A stretch of DNA of 64,000 nucleotides from contig JAVBKT010000002.1 of NCBI GenBank assembly GCA_031553915.1, forward strand, positions 1 through 64,000, given 5' to 3'. The stretch comes from HGM13862 sp031553915. GTDB taxonomy: Bacteria > Bacillota > Dehalobacteriia > UBA4068. The notes under the pieces are model-generated. The model did no database searches. It was not told where the DNA came from and saw nothing but the letters and a program-made list of their open reading frames with translations. Position numbers and translations under genes: made by a program. Positions 35,638 to 44,148 of the stretch are shown here, piece by piece; position 1 is the first letter of the stretch; each line of letters begins with the position of its first letter.

Positions 35638-36099
35638 TTACAATTTTTCTTTTCGAAATTGTGCAATCATAATTAAATCATTAATTTGTTTATTACTATC
35701 AACATCAAAAACGATTGGTATAAATCTCATCGTTTTGCCCATTGGCTTGGAATTCTTAATTATATTCTTTGCTTCTTGGCTAATCGGTAAAGTTAATAGT
35801 TCGTCCTGCGAGTCAGCAGAAAAGAAAAAAGATACCTTAAAAAAGCCTTCCCATATAGACAACCAGAATATCGGTTTGACTTTGTTTGTGCCCCGTACTG
35901 TTATCCATTTATATTCGCCTTTTGTAAGCCATGCTTTTCCATCATTATAGTACCGCCAATCCATAAGTGAGATATCATACTTCTTCAATTCATCAATGAA
36001 GTTTATATATACATCATTCGTTGGAGCTAATCCATCTGCGATAATTTTTGCCGTTGGTTTTATATTAGCGTCACGTAATAATTGTTTTTCTTTATCCAT
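35638..36099 (-). CDS. DUF3788 family protein
   Basis: A 153-residue protein resembling DUF3788: DISLMDWRYYNDGKAWLTK, IFWLSIWEGFFKVSFFFS and a C-terminal PIVFDVDSNKQINDLIMIAQFRK. Function not established; relatives are scattered, sometimes horizontally moved. ATG 36099 is chosen with AAGG just upstream; the TTG at 36114 is in-frame but without a site. The gene and its 5' region are markedly more AT-rich than neighbours, compatible with late acquisition. Confidence 0.75.
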   Translation of the reverse strand: MDKEKQLLRDANIKPTAKIIADGLAPTNDVYINFIDELKKYDISLMDWRYYNDGKAWLTKGEYKWITVRGTNKVKPIFWLSIWEGFFKVSFFFSADSQDELLTLPISQEAKNIIKNSKPMGKTMRFIPIVFDVDSNKQINDLIMIAQFRKEKL

Positions 36100-36136
36100 A
36101 TTTACCTTCTGCAAACAACTATTTATATCAGTATAT

Positions 36137-36167
36137 TAAAAAAATTAGATAGGCTCAAAACCTATCT
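36137..36167 (-). terminator. Terminator downstream of tRNA-Gly
   Basis: 7-bp stem AGATAGG / CCTATCT (36147-36153 with 36161-36167), seven-base loop and a T-run on the minus strand. Confidence 0.7.
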
Positions 36168-36187
36168 GTCATACAATATTTGAGCAG

Positions 36188-36238
36188 GTGATGGCCTGTG
36201 CCGGTCTTTACTACGTAAAGCCGCCGCTCAGGCACCAC
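36188..36238 (-). ncRNA. Structured hairpin between tRNA-Gly and its terminator
   Basis: Minus-strand helix: GTGGTG with CATCAC, CCTG with CAGG, CGG with CCG, and CTTTAC with GTAAAG around loop GTA, about 51 nt. It is co-transcribed as the tRNA trailer and could be released as a small RNA. No known family recognised. Confidence 0.4.
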
Positions 36239-36255
36239 ATATGCGTACATAATTA

Positions 36256-36329
36256 TGGAGCGGGTGATGGGAATCGAACCCACGTTATCGGCTTGGGAAG
36301 CCGACGCTCTGCCATTGAGCTACACCCGC
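36256..36329 (-). tRNA. tRNA-Gly (CCC)
   Basis: 74-nt cloverleaf starting GCGGGTG, ending CACCCGC plus T and an encoded CCA. Anticodon stem TCGGC/GCCGA, loop TTCCCAA, anticodon CCC. Confidence 0.94.
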
Positions 36330-36406
36330 ACACTAAAACAAAATAGCATAGATAAAACAATTTGTCAAGCCAACCTTGAAAACAATATGCCCTTAAGCTG
36401 GGGAAA

Positions 36407-36437
36407 CCAAAGCCCATATGAACCATATGGGCTTTGG
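36407..36437. terminator. Hairpin terminator after iorB
   Basis: 14-bp perfect stem CCAAAGCCCATATG / CATATGGGCTTTGG (36407-36420 with 36424-36437), three-base loop. Weak T-run on the minus strand. Confidence 0.65.
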
Positions 36438-36444
36438 AGTTTGA

Positions 36445-37035
36445 TCATACATTTTCATTTTGCGCTGCCATTATTGCCATCCCGGCATTAAAGGCTTCTA
36501 TATTAATATCAATAAACGCCGACTTGACATTATTTCTGATAATATTGTGCCAATCAATGTGGGTTAGTCCCATACTTTTGATGATAGTGCCTAGCAAAAC
36601 AATATTCATCACCCTGGCATTGCCCAGCTCGGCGGCAATTTTGGCCGCGTCAATAAAAGTGGTTTTTGCGCAGGAACATAATTGCTCGGCAATATCGTCC
36701 GCATACTCAGCTACACCCATAATCACCGGCATGGGCGGTATTTGGTAATTATTAACAATAATATGTTTATCCGGTTTCAGGTATTCCAGCCACCTCAGGG
36801 CTTCCATTAATTCAAAGCTGACCAAGATATCCGCACCGCCCAGCTCGATAACTGGCGAAAAAATTTCCTCACCATAACGCACCTGCGAGGACACAGAGCC
36901 GCCGCGCTGGCTCATGCCATGAATTTCGCTCATTTTGACATCATAACCAGCTTCCAAAAGGCCGGTAGTAAGCAGTTTGCTGGCAAGTATGGTGCCTTGC
37001 CCGCCGACACCGACCAATAATATGCTCTTTGTCAT
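36445..37035 (-). CDS. iorB: Indolepyruvate:ferredoxin oxidoreductase beta subunit
   Basis: A 196-residue gamma-type subunit of the ketoacid oxidoreductase family; with IorA it oxidatively decarboxylates indolepyruvate, phenylpyruvate and similar aryl pyruvates to aryl-acetyl-CoA, passing electrons to ferredoxin. Motif VGVGGQGTILASKLL at residues 8-22 and SEIHGMSQRGGSVSSQVRYGE at about 38-58 are characteristic. Its ATG shares a base with the iorA stop (TAATG), so the subunits are translationally coupled. GGAGG precedes the start. Confidence 0.94.
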   Translation of the reverse strand: MTKSILLVGVGGQGTILASKLLTTGLLEAGYDVKMSEIHGMSQRGGSVSSQVRYGEEIFSPVIELGGADILVSFELMEALRWLEYLKPDKHIIVNNYQIPPMPVIMGVAEYADDIAEQLCSCAKTTFIDAAKIAAELGNARVMNIVLLGTIIKSMGLTHIDWHNIIRNNVKSAFIDINIEAFNAGMAIMAAQNENV

Positions 37036-38813
37036 TATTTGTCCTCCTTCTCGATCGCAGTTTTGGGACAAATCTGCGCGCAAACACTGCAGCCAAGGCA
37101 CTGAAAACGGCTAATCTCCGCTTTTTTCTTTTTGGCGTTGAATGACAAGGCCGGGCAGCCTGCTTTCATGCAAAGACGGCAGCCAATACAAGCTTCTTCA
37201 TCAACATGATATTTGTCAGTAAAAGCATTGGCGAATTCTTGCTTATCCTCTGCGGAAAAGCGCTTCAAAGCGCAGGGCCAACGGGTAATCAAAACCGAGG
37301 CCTCGTCCAAAGACAGCAGCTCATCCAAGGTCTCACCCACCTGATGCAAATCATTAGGGTCGACAATACGAATATGCTTAAAGCCAAAGGCCTGGGCTAT
37401 CTCTTCAATATTAATAGCCGGAGCATGCTTGCCCTTGACCGTATATCCGCTGCCGGGGTTTTCCTGATGTCCGGTCATGCCGGTGATGCGGTTATCGAGG
37501 ATAACATTGACGGTATTGCTCTGATTATAGACAATGTTCAGCAGCGAATTGATGCCGGTATGGAAAAAAGTGGAATCGCCCAGCACCGAAACAACTTTCG
37601 TGCCGGAATCTGTCATATCAAAAACTTTTCTCGCACCATGCCCCATGCTCAAAGAGGCGCCCATGCAAATGGTGGCGTCCATAGCATTAAAAGGCGATGC
37701 CATACCCAGTGTATAGCAACCAATATCACCGGAAATCATCACGTTTTTACGCTTGGCAATCTCATAGAAAAAGCCGCGGTGCGGACAACCGGCGCACAGG
37801 GTGGGCGGACGGCTGACAATGGCGGCTTTATCATATTTGATGGTAGGCAAAGCCTCGCCAAACAAAGATTGGCGCAAAACATCCGGCGTCATCTCGCCAT
37901 ATGCGGGGAAAACATCCTTGCCGAGCGGCTTAAAGCCGAGGATTTTCACTGCTTCTTCGATATAGGGATCGTTTTCTTCTACTATATAAATCTTATCCAA
38001 ACCCTCGCAAAAGGATTTGATCAAATTAAGCGGCAGCGGCCAGGTCATACCCAGTTTAAGATGGGAGACGCCATTGCCAAACACTTCCTTGGCATAATAA
38101 TAACAAACGCCGGAGCTGATCACGCCAATATTAGAATCATTATGCTCAACCTTGTTCAGGGGGCTGTTTTCATTATATTCAGCTAGTTTTGCCGTACGTT
38201 CTTCCATTTTGACCCGTAGCTCTTTAGCCACAGCGGGAACGCAAACATATTTATTGCTTTGGCGCTGATAGGGGCGGATCTCGACTTCATCCCTCTTGCC
38301 TATTTCAACGGGAGATTTGGAATGGCAAGCCCGTGTGGTCATCCGCAGCAAAACCGGAGTATCAAACTGCTCGGAGATCGCAAAGGCAGTTTTGGTCATA
38401 TCCAGGCATTCCTGAGAATTAGCAGGCTCGAGCATCGGTATTTTGGCTGCCTTGGCATAGTTGCGGTTATCCTGCTCATTTTGCGACGAATATTGTCCCG
38501 GCTCATCAGCGGTAATAATCAGCGCGCCGCCATTAACCCCAGTATAGGCAAAGGTAAACAAAGGGTCTGCCGCAACATTCAAGCCGACATGCTTCATCGA
38601 GGCGATAGCGCGGCCACCGGCAATAGAGGCGCCGATTACTCCCTCCAGGGCTACTTTTTCATTGGGCGCCCATTCGGAGTAAATCTCCTCATACTTGGCC
38701 AAATTCTCTAAAATTTCGGTGCTGGGGGTGCCAGGGTAAGCGGAAGCGAAGACTACACCTGCTTCCCAGGCGCCTCTGGCCACAGCCTCATCACCGGTCA
38801 TAAGTACCTTCAT
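37035..38813 (-). CDS. iorA: Indolepyruvate:ferredoxin oxidoreductase alpha subunit
   Basis: A 592-residue TPP-dependent subunit. N-terminal pyrimidine-binding domain (GDEAVARGAWEAGVVFASAYPGTPSTE), a central CoA/ligand domain, a TPP-binding domain with GDIGCYTLG ... MGASLSMGHGARKV and VLGDSTFFHTGINSLLN, and two C-terminal 4Fe-4S motifs, CIGCRLCMKAGCP and CLGCSVCAQICP (about 545-580). Metal-bound TPP is inferred from the family. Start 38813 has AGGAGG upstream; a TTTACA/TATAAT promoter lies 75-100 bases ahead. Feeds aromatic amino acid catabolism with paaK. Confidence 0.96.
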   Translation of the reverse strand: MKVLMTGDEAVARGAWEAGVVFASAYPGTPSTEILENLAKYEEIYSEWAPNEKVALEGVIGASIAGGRAIASMKHVGLNVAADPLFTFAYTGVNGGALIITADEPGQYSSQNEQDNRNYAKAAKIPMLEPANSQECLDMTKTAFAISEQFDTPVLLRMTTRACHSKSPVEIGKRDEVEIRPYQRQSNKYVCVPAVAKELRVKMEERTAKLAEYNENSPLNKVEHNDSNIGVISSGVCYYYAKEVFGNGVSHLKLGMTWPLPLNLIKSFCEGLDKIYIVEENDPYIEEAVKILGFKPLGKDVFPAYGEMTPDVLRQSLFGEALPTIKYDKAAIVSRPPTLCAGCPHRGFFYEIAKRKNVMISGDIGCYTLGMASPFNAMDATICMGASLSMGHGARKVFDMTDSGTKVVSVLGDSTFFHTGINSLLNIVYNQSNTVNVILDNRITGMTGHQENPGSGYTVKGKHAPAINIEEIAQAFGFKHIRIVDPNDLHQVGETLDELLSLDEASVLITRWPCALKRFSAEDKQEFANAFTDKYHVDEEACIGCRLCMKAGCPALSFNAKKKKAEISRFQCLGCSVCAQICPKTAIEKEDK

Positions 38814-38886
38814 TCTATCCTCCTAAATTTTAACAGATATAGCATGAGCTGCCATATTGTTAAAGCATGCCTGCGGAATAAATAGT

Positions 38887-38916
38887 ATTATAGCACAAAA
38901 AAGCTATCTCTGTAAA
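38887..38916 (-). promoter_or_regulatory. iorAB promoter
   Basis: Minus strand TTTACA (38916-38911), 18-base spacer, TATAAT (38892-38887). The spacer end TTTGTGC is shared with the paaK promoter. Confidence 0.65.
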
Positions 38917-38917
38917 A

Positions 38918-40231
38918 TTAGAATTTGCGGTTATCAATCACGCGGCTGGCTTTGCCTTCAAAGCGCGGCAATGATTTTGGCTCCAGCAGTTTGACCACGG
39001 CGGAGATATTGAGCGTTGACTGCAAGGCATTGGCAATCTTCCTTCTCGTTGCTTCCAAGTCTTTAATCGTGTCGGAGAATATTTGCTCAGTCATCTCTAC
39101 CCTGACTTCCAGCCTATCCGCATTGTTGGCCCGATCAACCACTATTTGGTAATTCGGGTCCATACCCAGCTCCAAGAGAACTGATTCGATCTGCGATGGG
39201 AAGACGTTGATGCCGCGGATAATCAGCATATCATCAGAGCGTCCTCTTGGCTTGGACATACGCACCAGCGTTCTGCCGCAGGCGCAAACGCTATGATCAA
39301 GCTTGCAGATATCGCGCGTGCGGTAACGCATCAAAGGCAGCGCTTCTTTGCCCAGGCAGGTGAACACCAGCTCGCCGTAAACACCGTCCGGCAACACTTC
39401 GCCGCTGTCAGGATCAATAATTTCCGGATAAAACATGTCCTCACTGATATGTAGGCCATTATGCATACAGCACTCTGAGGACACGCCCGGGCCGGCAATT
39501 TCTGAGAGACCGTAAATATCATAGGCTTTAATCGCCAGCAGATTTTCAATTTCGCTGCGCATTTCTTCGCTCCAGGGCTCTGCGCCAAAAATACCGGCGC
39601 GTAAAGGCAAATCATGCGGATCAATACCCATGTCGCGTACTGTTTCCCCGATATGCAGCGCATAGGAGGGTGTGCAGCAGATAATATCCGAGCCGTAATC
39701 CTGGAGTATTTGCACTTGTCTGTTGGTGTTGCCGGAGCTGACCGGGATAACAGTGGCGTCAATCATTTCCGCGCCATAATGCAGGCCCAACCCGCCGGTG
39801 AAGAGGCCATAGCCATAGGATACATGAACCATATCGTCGCTGGTTGCCCCGGCCGCGACCAAAGCGCGCGCTGCGCCGCGAGACCAATTGACCAGATCAT
39901 TTTTGGTATAGCCGACCACGGTTTGCTTGCCGGTAGTGCCGGAGCTGGCATGAATGCGCACCAAATCCGTACGTGGCACAGCCAGCATACCAAAAGGATA
40001 GGTGTCGCGTAAATCTGTTTTTTCGGTAAATGGCAATTTGCTAATATCGGCAATTGATTTAATATCACCGGGCTCTATGCCGATCTCCTGCATTTTTTTG
40101 CGCATTACTTCTACATTATTATAATTAGTGGCAACCAGTTTGCCTAAGGCTTCTGTCTGGGTTTTTTCCAAAACATCTCTGCACGCGCATTCGATAGCCG
40201 CTTCATAATAGTGGTTAATTTCTTTCATCAT
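38918..40231 (-). CDS. paaK: Phenylacetate-CoA ligase
   Basis: A 437-residue adenylate-forming ligase that makes aryl-acetyl-CoA from arylacetate, CoA and ATP (or works in reverse to conserve energy). AMP-binding motif SSGTTGKQTVVGYTKNDL near residue 96-113, YGYGLFTGGLGLHYG, and the hinge RGRSDDMLIIRGINVFPSQIE near 335-355 are the PaaK signature. It precedes iorAB in the same direction, a typical Clostridia and archaeal set for aromatic amino acid fermentation. Its own promoter and a long leader with terminator lie upstream. Confidence 0.95.
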   Translation of the reverse strand: MMKEINHYYEAAIECACRDVLEKTQTEALGKLVATNYNNVEVMRKKMQEIGIEPGDIKSIADISKLPFTEKTDLRDTYPFGMLAVPRTDLVRIHASSGTTGKQTVVGYTKNDLVNWSRGAARALVAAGATSDDMVHVSYGYGLFTGGLGLHYGAEMIDATVIPVSSGNTNRQVQILQDYGSDIICCTPSYALHIGETVRDMGIDPHDLPLRAGIFGAEPWSEEMRSEIENLLAIKAYDIYGLSEIAGPGVSSECCMHNGLHISEDMFYPEIIDPDSGEVLPDGVYGELVFTCLGKEALPLMRYRTRDICKLDHSVCACGRTLVRMSKPRGRSDDMLIIRGINVFPSQIESVLLELGMDPNYQIVVDRANNADRLEVRVEMTEQIFSDTIKDLEATRRKIANALQSTLNISAVVKLLEPKSLPRFEGKASRVIDNRKF

Positions 40232-40248
40232 CTCTACCTCGCTTTTGT

Positions 40249-40353
40249 CTATTCATAGAAAAACGCCTGAGCTCGTGTCAGGCGTCGCAAATTAATAATT
40301 TTATCACCGATTGGACGCTGACTGTCCGCCAACTCAATGGTAATGGTTGCCAT
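40249..40353 (-). other. Possible 34-codon leader ORF of paaK
   Basis: ATG 40353 reads 34 codons ending with two Phe, Tyr and Glu before TAG, just ahead of the paaK SD. It runs through the terminator hairpin. No convincing SD, so translation is doubtful; the Phe codons partly reflect the T-run. Confidence 0.3.
40259..40322 (-). promoter_or_regulatory. paaK leader attenuator: terminator plus antiterminator
   Basis: Terminator: ACGCCTGA / TCAGGCGT (40263-40270 with 40278-40285) followed by five T on the minus strand. Upstream GTCAGCGTC (40322-40314) can instead pair with the terminator's first arm GACGCCTGAC (40286-40277), with one bulged base, freeing transcription. GGAC/GTCC around it could shield the antiterminator. 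Ligand or sensor unknown. Confidence 0.6.
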
Positions 40354-40388
40354 ACCATAAATTAGCTACTATAACACAGATTATCTCT

Positions 40389-40418
40389 ATTATAGCACAA
40401 ACCATTTTGTTGACTCAA
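40389..40418 (-). promoter_or_regulatory. Promoter of paaK
   Basis: Minus strand TTGAGT (40418-40413), 18-base spacer ending TTTGTGC, TATAAT (40394-40389). Transcription would start near 40382. The rest of 40419-40721 shows no gene; only weak hairpins. Confidence 0.65.
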
Positions 40419-40721
40419 CTTATTAATATCAGGATACTGATTAGGTAAATCAGCATGTAAAGAGACCGGATTCTCCTGGAAAGTGGAGTCCGGCCAGATA
40501 AAGTTGAACTGGCTAAAGGTATTTTTGCTAATTTGTCTATGGGCTATCGTCATGTTTATTACTTACTTTCTTAAATAAAGATTGCAGTTAAATTTGCCTA
40601 TAAAATAAATCTTTACCTGCAAAATGATAAACCGAATCAGCCAAAAAGTCAACTCTTTTTTGCTGGTCCGGTTTTTATATTTGCTTTATTCTTCTTTATT
40701 ATTATGGAAAAGATATAACAG

Positions 40722-41780
40722 CTATTTTTGCGCGGCAGCATAATCAGAGGCTGCTTTGTGCATCATCTTCAAGTTTTCAATCGGCGAACCAGCCGGCAAA
40801 CCGCAGCCAAGCGAGAGAATAAAGCCGCCGCCCAATCCGGCCAGCTCTACCAGCTTATAGCTTTCATCATACACTTGTTCCGGGGTGCCCATCAGCATAA
40901 TACCAGCCGGGTCAATATTACCAATCGCCGCCATTTTGCCGCCCAGCCCATCTAAGGCATCTTTCATATCAACAACTACATCGATGGAGAATCCCTGTAG
41001 ATCCAGTGTTTTGATGCTAGGAATGCGGGCAGCGGTATGGCCGCAAATATGGCAATAGACATTGCTTTTATTGCGTATTTTAGCGATAAATTCCTCCATC
41101 GCCGGCATAACAACATCATCAAACATCATTTGACTAATCAAATCACCCGAGGCATTGGGGTCAGCGACATAGACAGAATCTACGCCGTTTTCAAAATAAA
41201 TACTGGCAACCTCAGCGCAGAATTCGATAGCATAATCCATTAATGCCGGGATATTGTCGTCCTCTTCCGCCATCATCACCATGAAATCCTCAGTGCCAAC
41301 CATAAGGTTGACCGCAGTAAAAGGCCCCACCATGGGTGCGTATATCCATTTTTTATCCCCCACCGCTGCTTTAACCAGCTGAATTTGCTTGATACATTTT
41401 TGCAATATTTCATTGTTGAGAATATTTTCCCTGATTTTGCTTTTATCCAGCTTTGGCACATCTGTATCAGGGTCTTTAATGCAAGGAGAAACCTCGACAG
41501 GAGAGCCTACCCTGCTCATATCAATCGGGCAGCCCACCGCGTTGACCATACCAAAAATGCAGCCAACGCCAGCCTCGCAGGTATCCAGCTCCATATCCTT
41601 AAACCCTTCAACAACCAAGCTAGTGCCCAAATCATCCAGAGCATAAAGGTCTTCGAGTGACATATTATGCCTGGCAGCTATCCAACTGCCGCAATCCCCT
41701 TGTGTGACGGGTACACGGTCCACACTTTGCAACGCGAAAGCAGCCTTAATGCGCTCTCTGGAATTCATTGTTTCTTGCAT
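40722..41780 (-). CDS. MtaA/UroD-type corrinoid methyltransferase-like protein
   Basis: A 352-residue uroporphyrinogen decarboxylase-fold protein of the MtaA/CmuA methyltransferase type, which moves methyl groups between corrinoid proteins and an acceptor thiol with Zn. Zn ligands are visible as HICGH near 246-250 and SLGCGLPAGSP near 326-336; N-terminal MNSRERIKAAF is typical. No corrinoid-binding protein, RamA-like activator or CoM-type partner is adjacent, so substrate and acceptor are open. ATG 41780 has GGAGGG eight bases upstream. Upstream 270 bases are AT-rich and empty. Confidence 0.85.
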   Translation of the reverse strand: MQETMNSRERIKAAFALQSVDRVPVTQGDCGSWIAARHNMSLEDLYALDDLGTSLVVEGFKDMELDTCEAGVGCIFGMVNAVGCPIDMSRVGSPVEVSPCIKDPDTDVPKLDKSKIRENILNNEILQKCIKQIQLVKAAVGDKKWIYAPMVGPFTAVNLMVGTEDFMVMMAEEDDNIPALMDYAIEFCAEVASIYFENGVDSVYVADPNASGDLISQMMFDDVVMPAMEEFIAKIRNKSNVYCHICGHTAARIPSIKTLDLQGFSIDVVVDMKDALDGLGGKMAAIGNIDPAGIMLMGTPEQVYDESYKLVELAGLGGGFILSLGCGLPAGSPIENLKMMHKAASDYAAAQK

Positions 41781-41959
41781 AAATATACCCTCCAATTGTC
41801 GTATTTTTTAATATTATTGTATATTAAAAATGAAAACTATTGAGCACAATTACAAAAATTTTTCCATAATTCAATGCTTTAAGTATAAATATTCTTTATT
41901 ACTTTGTCAATATATTTTTACATATTTATAAAGTTTTTGCTATATTTATAAATATGTAA

Positions 41960-41991
41960 AAACCGACTTGCATATTCATGCAAATCGGTTT
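41960..41991 (-). terminator. Terminator of the GLUG/SLH gene
   Basis: 14-bp stem with one mismatch, AAACCGACTTGCAT paired with 41978-41991, four-base loop, T-run on the minus strand. Confidence 0.78.
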
Positions 41992-42054
41992 AAATGCTAT
42001 TATCAGCAAAGCATAACAGTACAACCGTTTTACTTCAATCAAAGAAGGGTTTAA

Positions 42055-43941
42055 CTATTTCAGATAACCCAGAATATTAAAGAAGAATTGCGCAGCCTCC
42101 GCTCTCTTGGCATTGGCCAGAGGATTGATGGCGTTATTACTGCCCTCAATCAGTTTCAGCTTAGCTAAGACCTGCAGCGGATCCTCGGCATATTCCGAGA
42201 CATCATCCCAATCGCTAAAGACGATGAATTCCATGGTCATCACTTCCGGCAGCTGGCCCAGGGTCTCCAGCGCCCGGTAGGTCATGGTGAACATTTCTTC
42301 GCGGGTGATCGGGTCGTCAGGGTGGAAGTTGTTTTTGCCGTCCCCCTTGGTGATGCCCATTGCTTTAGCTTTCAGCAGGTCATTATAGTAGTAGGCGTTG
42401 CTTGCGATATCGTCAAACTGAGCCACCATCCCCGTGCCGGTGGGTTCCGGTTTCAGGGTTCGCATCAGCATAGTCAAGAATTCAGCGCGGGTGATATTAT
42501 TTTCCGGCCTAAAGGCGCCGTCCGGATAGCCGGAGATAATGCCCTGACCAGCCATAGCCAGGATTACCTCTTCCGCCCAATGTCCGGAGATATCTGAAAA
42601 CAGCGGCGACTCAGGGGTATCATCAGCATCAGGCTCAGTGAAGGCTATCGGCTGCTTGGTGTCCTGAGAATTATCTTTTTTGTCATCCGGTTTGGCATCA
42701 GCGCCAAAGATGGGGAAGCCATTGTTGATGGCGGAGCTGTCAGGCAGCGTCCATTGCAGCCAGTCAGTCAGATGATTTGGGCTACGGTTAGCGTTGAGTT
42801 CCGCTACAAAGGTCTGGGTTTGCATCTCTGTGGAGGTCATGGCGGTGGTGGGCTGGCTAACACCGTCAGCAGAGCCGCCGGGAATGCTATCTCCCTCATT
42901 GCCCACGCCGCGGTTAGCAGTGGCGCGCGGGGTGCCATCTATTTTCTGCAATGCGTCGCTGTTCCAGTAGCAGTTGCTGACTGTGCCGCTGTTAGCCCCG
43001 ACCAGGCCGCCGGCACAGGCAACGATAATGTCAGCATCCTCACCCCACTCGGCGCTGGCGCTGACAGCGCCGACAGCATAGCAGTTGCTGATGCTGCTTT
43101 GATCAGCATTCAGACCCACCAGGCCGCCGACATCGGCATAATTGGCGCTGGTTTCGACAACCGCACTAGTATAACAGTTCTCAATGCTGCTGTTTTCATT
43201 ATTGGTCCCTGTCAGTCCGCCAACATTATCGCTCCCCAAAATAGTCACCGTACCACTGACAGAGCAATTGCTGATGCTGCTATTTCTATTAGCCCCCGCC
43301 AGGCCGCCGACATCGTCGTTCCCCAAAATAGTCACCGTACCGCTGACAGAGCAGTTGTTGAGGCTGCTTTGATCATCATTCCACCCCACCAGGCCGCCAA
43401 CATAGTCGTTCCCGGAGATAGTCACCGTACCGCTGACAGAGCAGTTGCGGATGCTGGAAGTATAATTATCTCCTGCCAGACCGCCGACATAGTCGCTCCC
43501 TGAAACAACACAGTTCACATTTTCCAAATGGAGATTGGTGACGGATCCGCTGGTAAGACCGCCAAAGAGGCCGGTATTGTCAAAAGTCCCGGTGACCTTA
43601 AGATTGCTGATAATATGCCCGTCGCCGTCAAAATGGCCATAGAAGTAAAGGTAATCAGGATATATATGGCCAATAGGGATCCAGTCAATATCCTCCAAAT
43701 CGATATCATCGGTGAGGATGAAGTATTTATCAGCATAACCATTGCCGGCGTTCACCTGCTGGGCCAAATAGGCCAGTTCAGCCCCTGTCGCTATCTGATA
43801 AGGGGCACTCTCGCTGCCGTCGCCCCCGGCAAATTCCATGGCAATATCACCCTCCCATTCATCAAGGGCCAGAGCAGGCAAGCTGCCAAGGAAAATGAAG
43901 CACAGTATTAGGATTAAGAGATAAAACGGTGTTTTTTTTAT
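42055..43941 (-). CDS. GLUG-repeat surface protein with three SLH domains; non-AUG start
   Basis: A 628-residue secreted protein. Upstream of the first conventional-looking start (TTG 43881) the frame encodes a full signal peptide, starting with ATA 43941 (or ATT 43944), seven bases after GGGGAGG; no ATG, GTG or TTG exists there. The signal peptide ends ALA. Residues about 100-360 hold GLUG-type repeats (GGLVGxN, NCSVSGTVTI, spaced 29-30 residues), then a linker, then three SLH domains (ISGHWAEEVI, ASNAYYYNDLL and a degenerate third). Likely a cell-wall-attached adhesin or structural protein. A terminator lies 64 bases past the stop. Confidence 0.82.
   Translation of the reverse strand: MKKTPFYLLILILCFIFLGSLPALALDEWEGDIAMEFAGGDGSESAPYQIATGAELAYLAQQVNAGNGYADKYFILTDDIDLEDIDWIPIGHIYPDYLYFYGHFDGDGHIISNLKVTGTFDNTGLFGGLTSGSVTNLHLENVNCVVSGSDYVGGLAGDNYTSSIRNCSVSGTVTISGNDYVGGLVGWNDDQSSLNNCSVSGTVTILGNDDVGGLAGANRNSSISNCSVSGTVTILGSDNVGGLTGTNNENSSIENCYTSAVVETSANYADVGGLVGLNADQSSISNCYAVGAVSASAEWGEDADIIVACAGGLVGANSGTVSNCYWNSDALQKIDGTPRATANRGVGNEGDSIPGGSADGVSQPTTAMTSTEMQTQTFVAELNANRSPNHLTDWLQWTLPDSSAINNGFPIFGADAKPDDKKDNSQDTKQPIAFTEPDADDTPESPLFSDISGHWAEEVILAMAGQGIISGYPDGAFRPENNITRAEFLTMLMRTLKPEPTGTGMVAQFDDIASNAYYYNDLLKAKAMGITKGDGKNNFHPDDPITREEMFTMTYRALETLGQLPEVMTMEFIVFSDWDDVSEYAEDPLQVLAKLKLIEGSNNAINPLANAKRAEAAQFFFNILGYLK
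43214..43505 (-). repeat. Coding tandem repeats, 87-90 bp
   Basis: Four imperfect copies within the GLUG gene, starting near 43214, 43301, 43391 and 43478 on the plus strand, share CCGCC-ACAT-GTCG and TAGTCACCGTACC-CTGACAG segments. They encode the repeat GTVTI-G-D-VGGL-G. Recent tandem duplication or gene-internal recombination is likely. Confidence 0.75.
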
Positions 43942-44148
43942 AATATAGCCTCCCCAAAATATGCCCTAGACAAACAAATATCAAATATATAGTATTACTG
44001 TATAAATTATATTTTATTAAAAAATTTTAAAATGGTAAATAAACAAAATAAATATTTTGTTCATTTACGAGGTGAAAGCATGTCTGACAGAGCAAAGATA
44101 CTACGTATTTATTCAAATTTGCCAAAAAAGACATACCTCCAATAAAAA

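Noticed and set aside
37206..38186. 326-codon plus-strand frame
   Set aside because: Shadow of iorA; iorA carries full TPP and Fe-S motifs.
42754..43503. 249-codon plus-strand frame with repeats
   Set aside because: Its repeats are mirror images of the GLUG repeats on the other strand.
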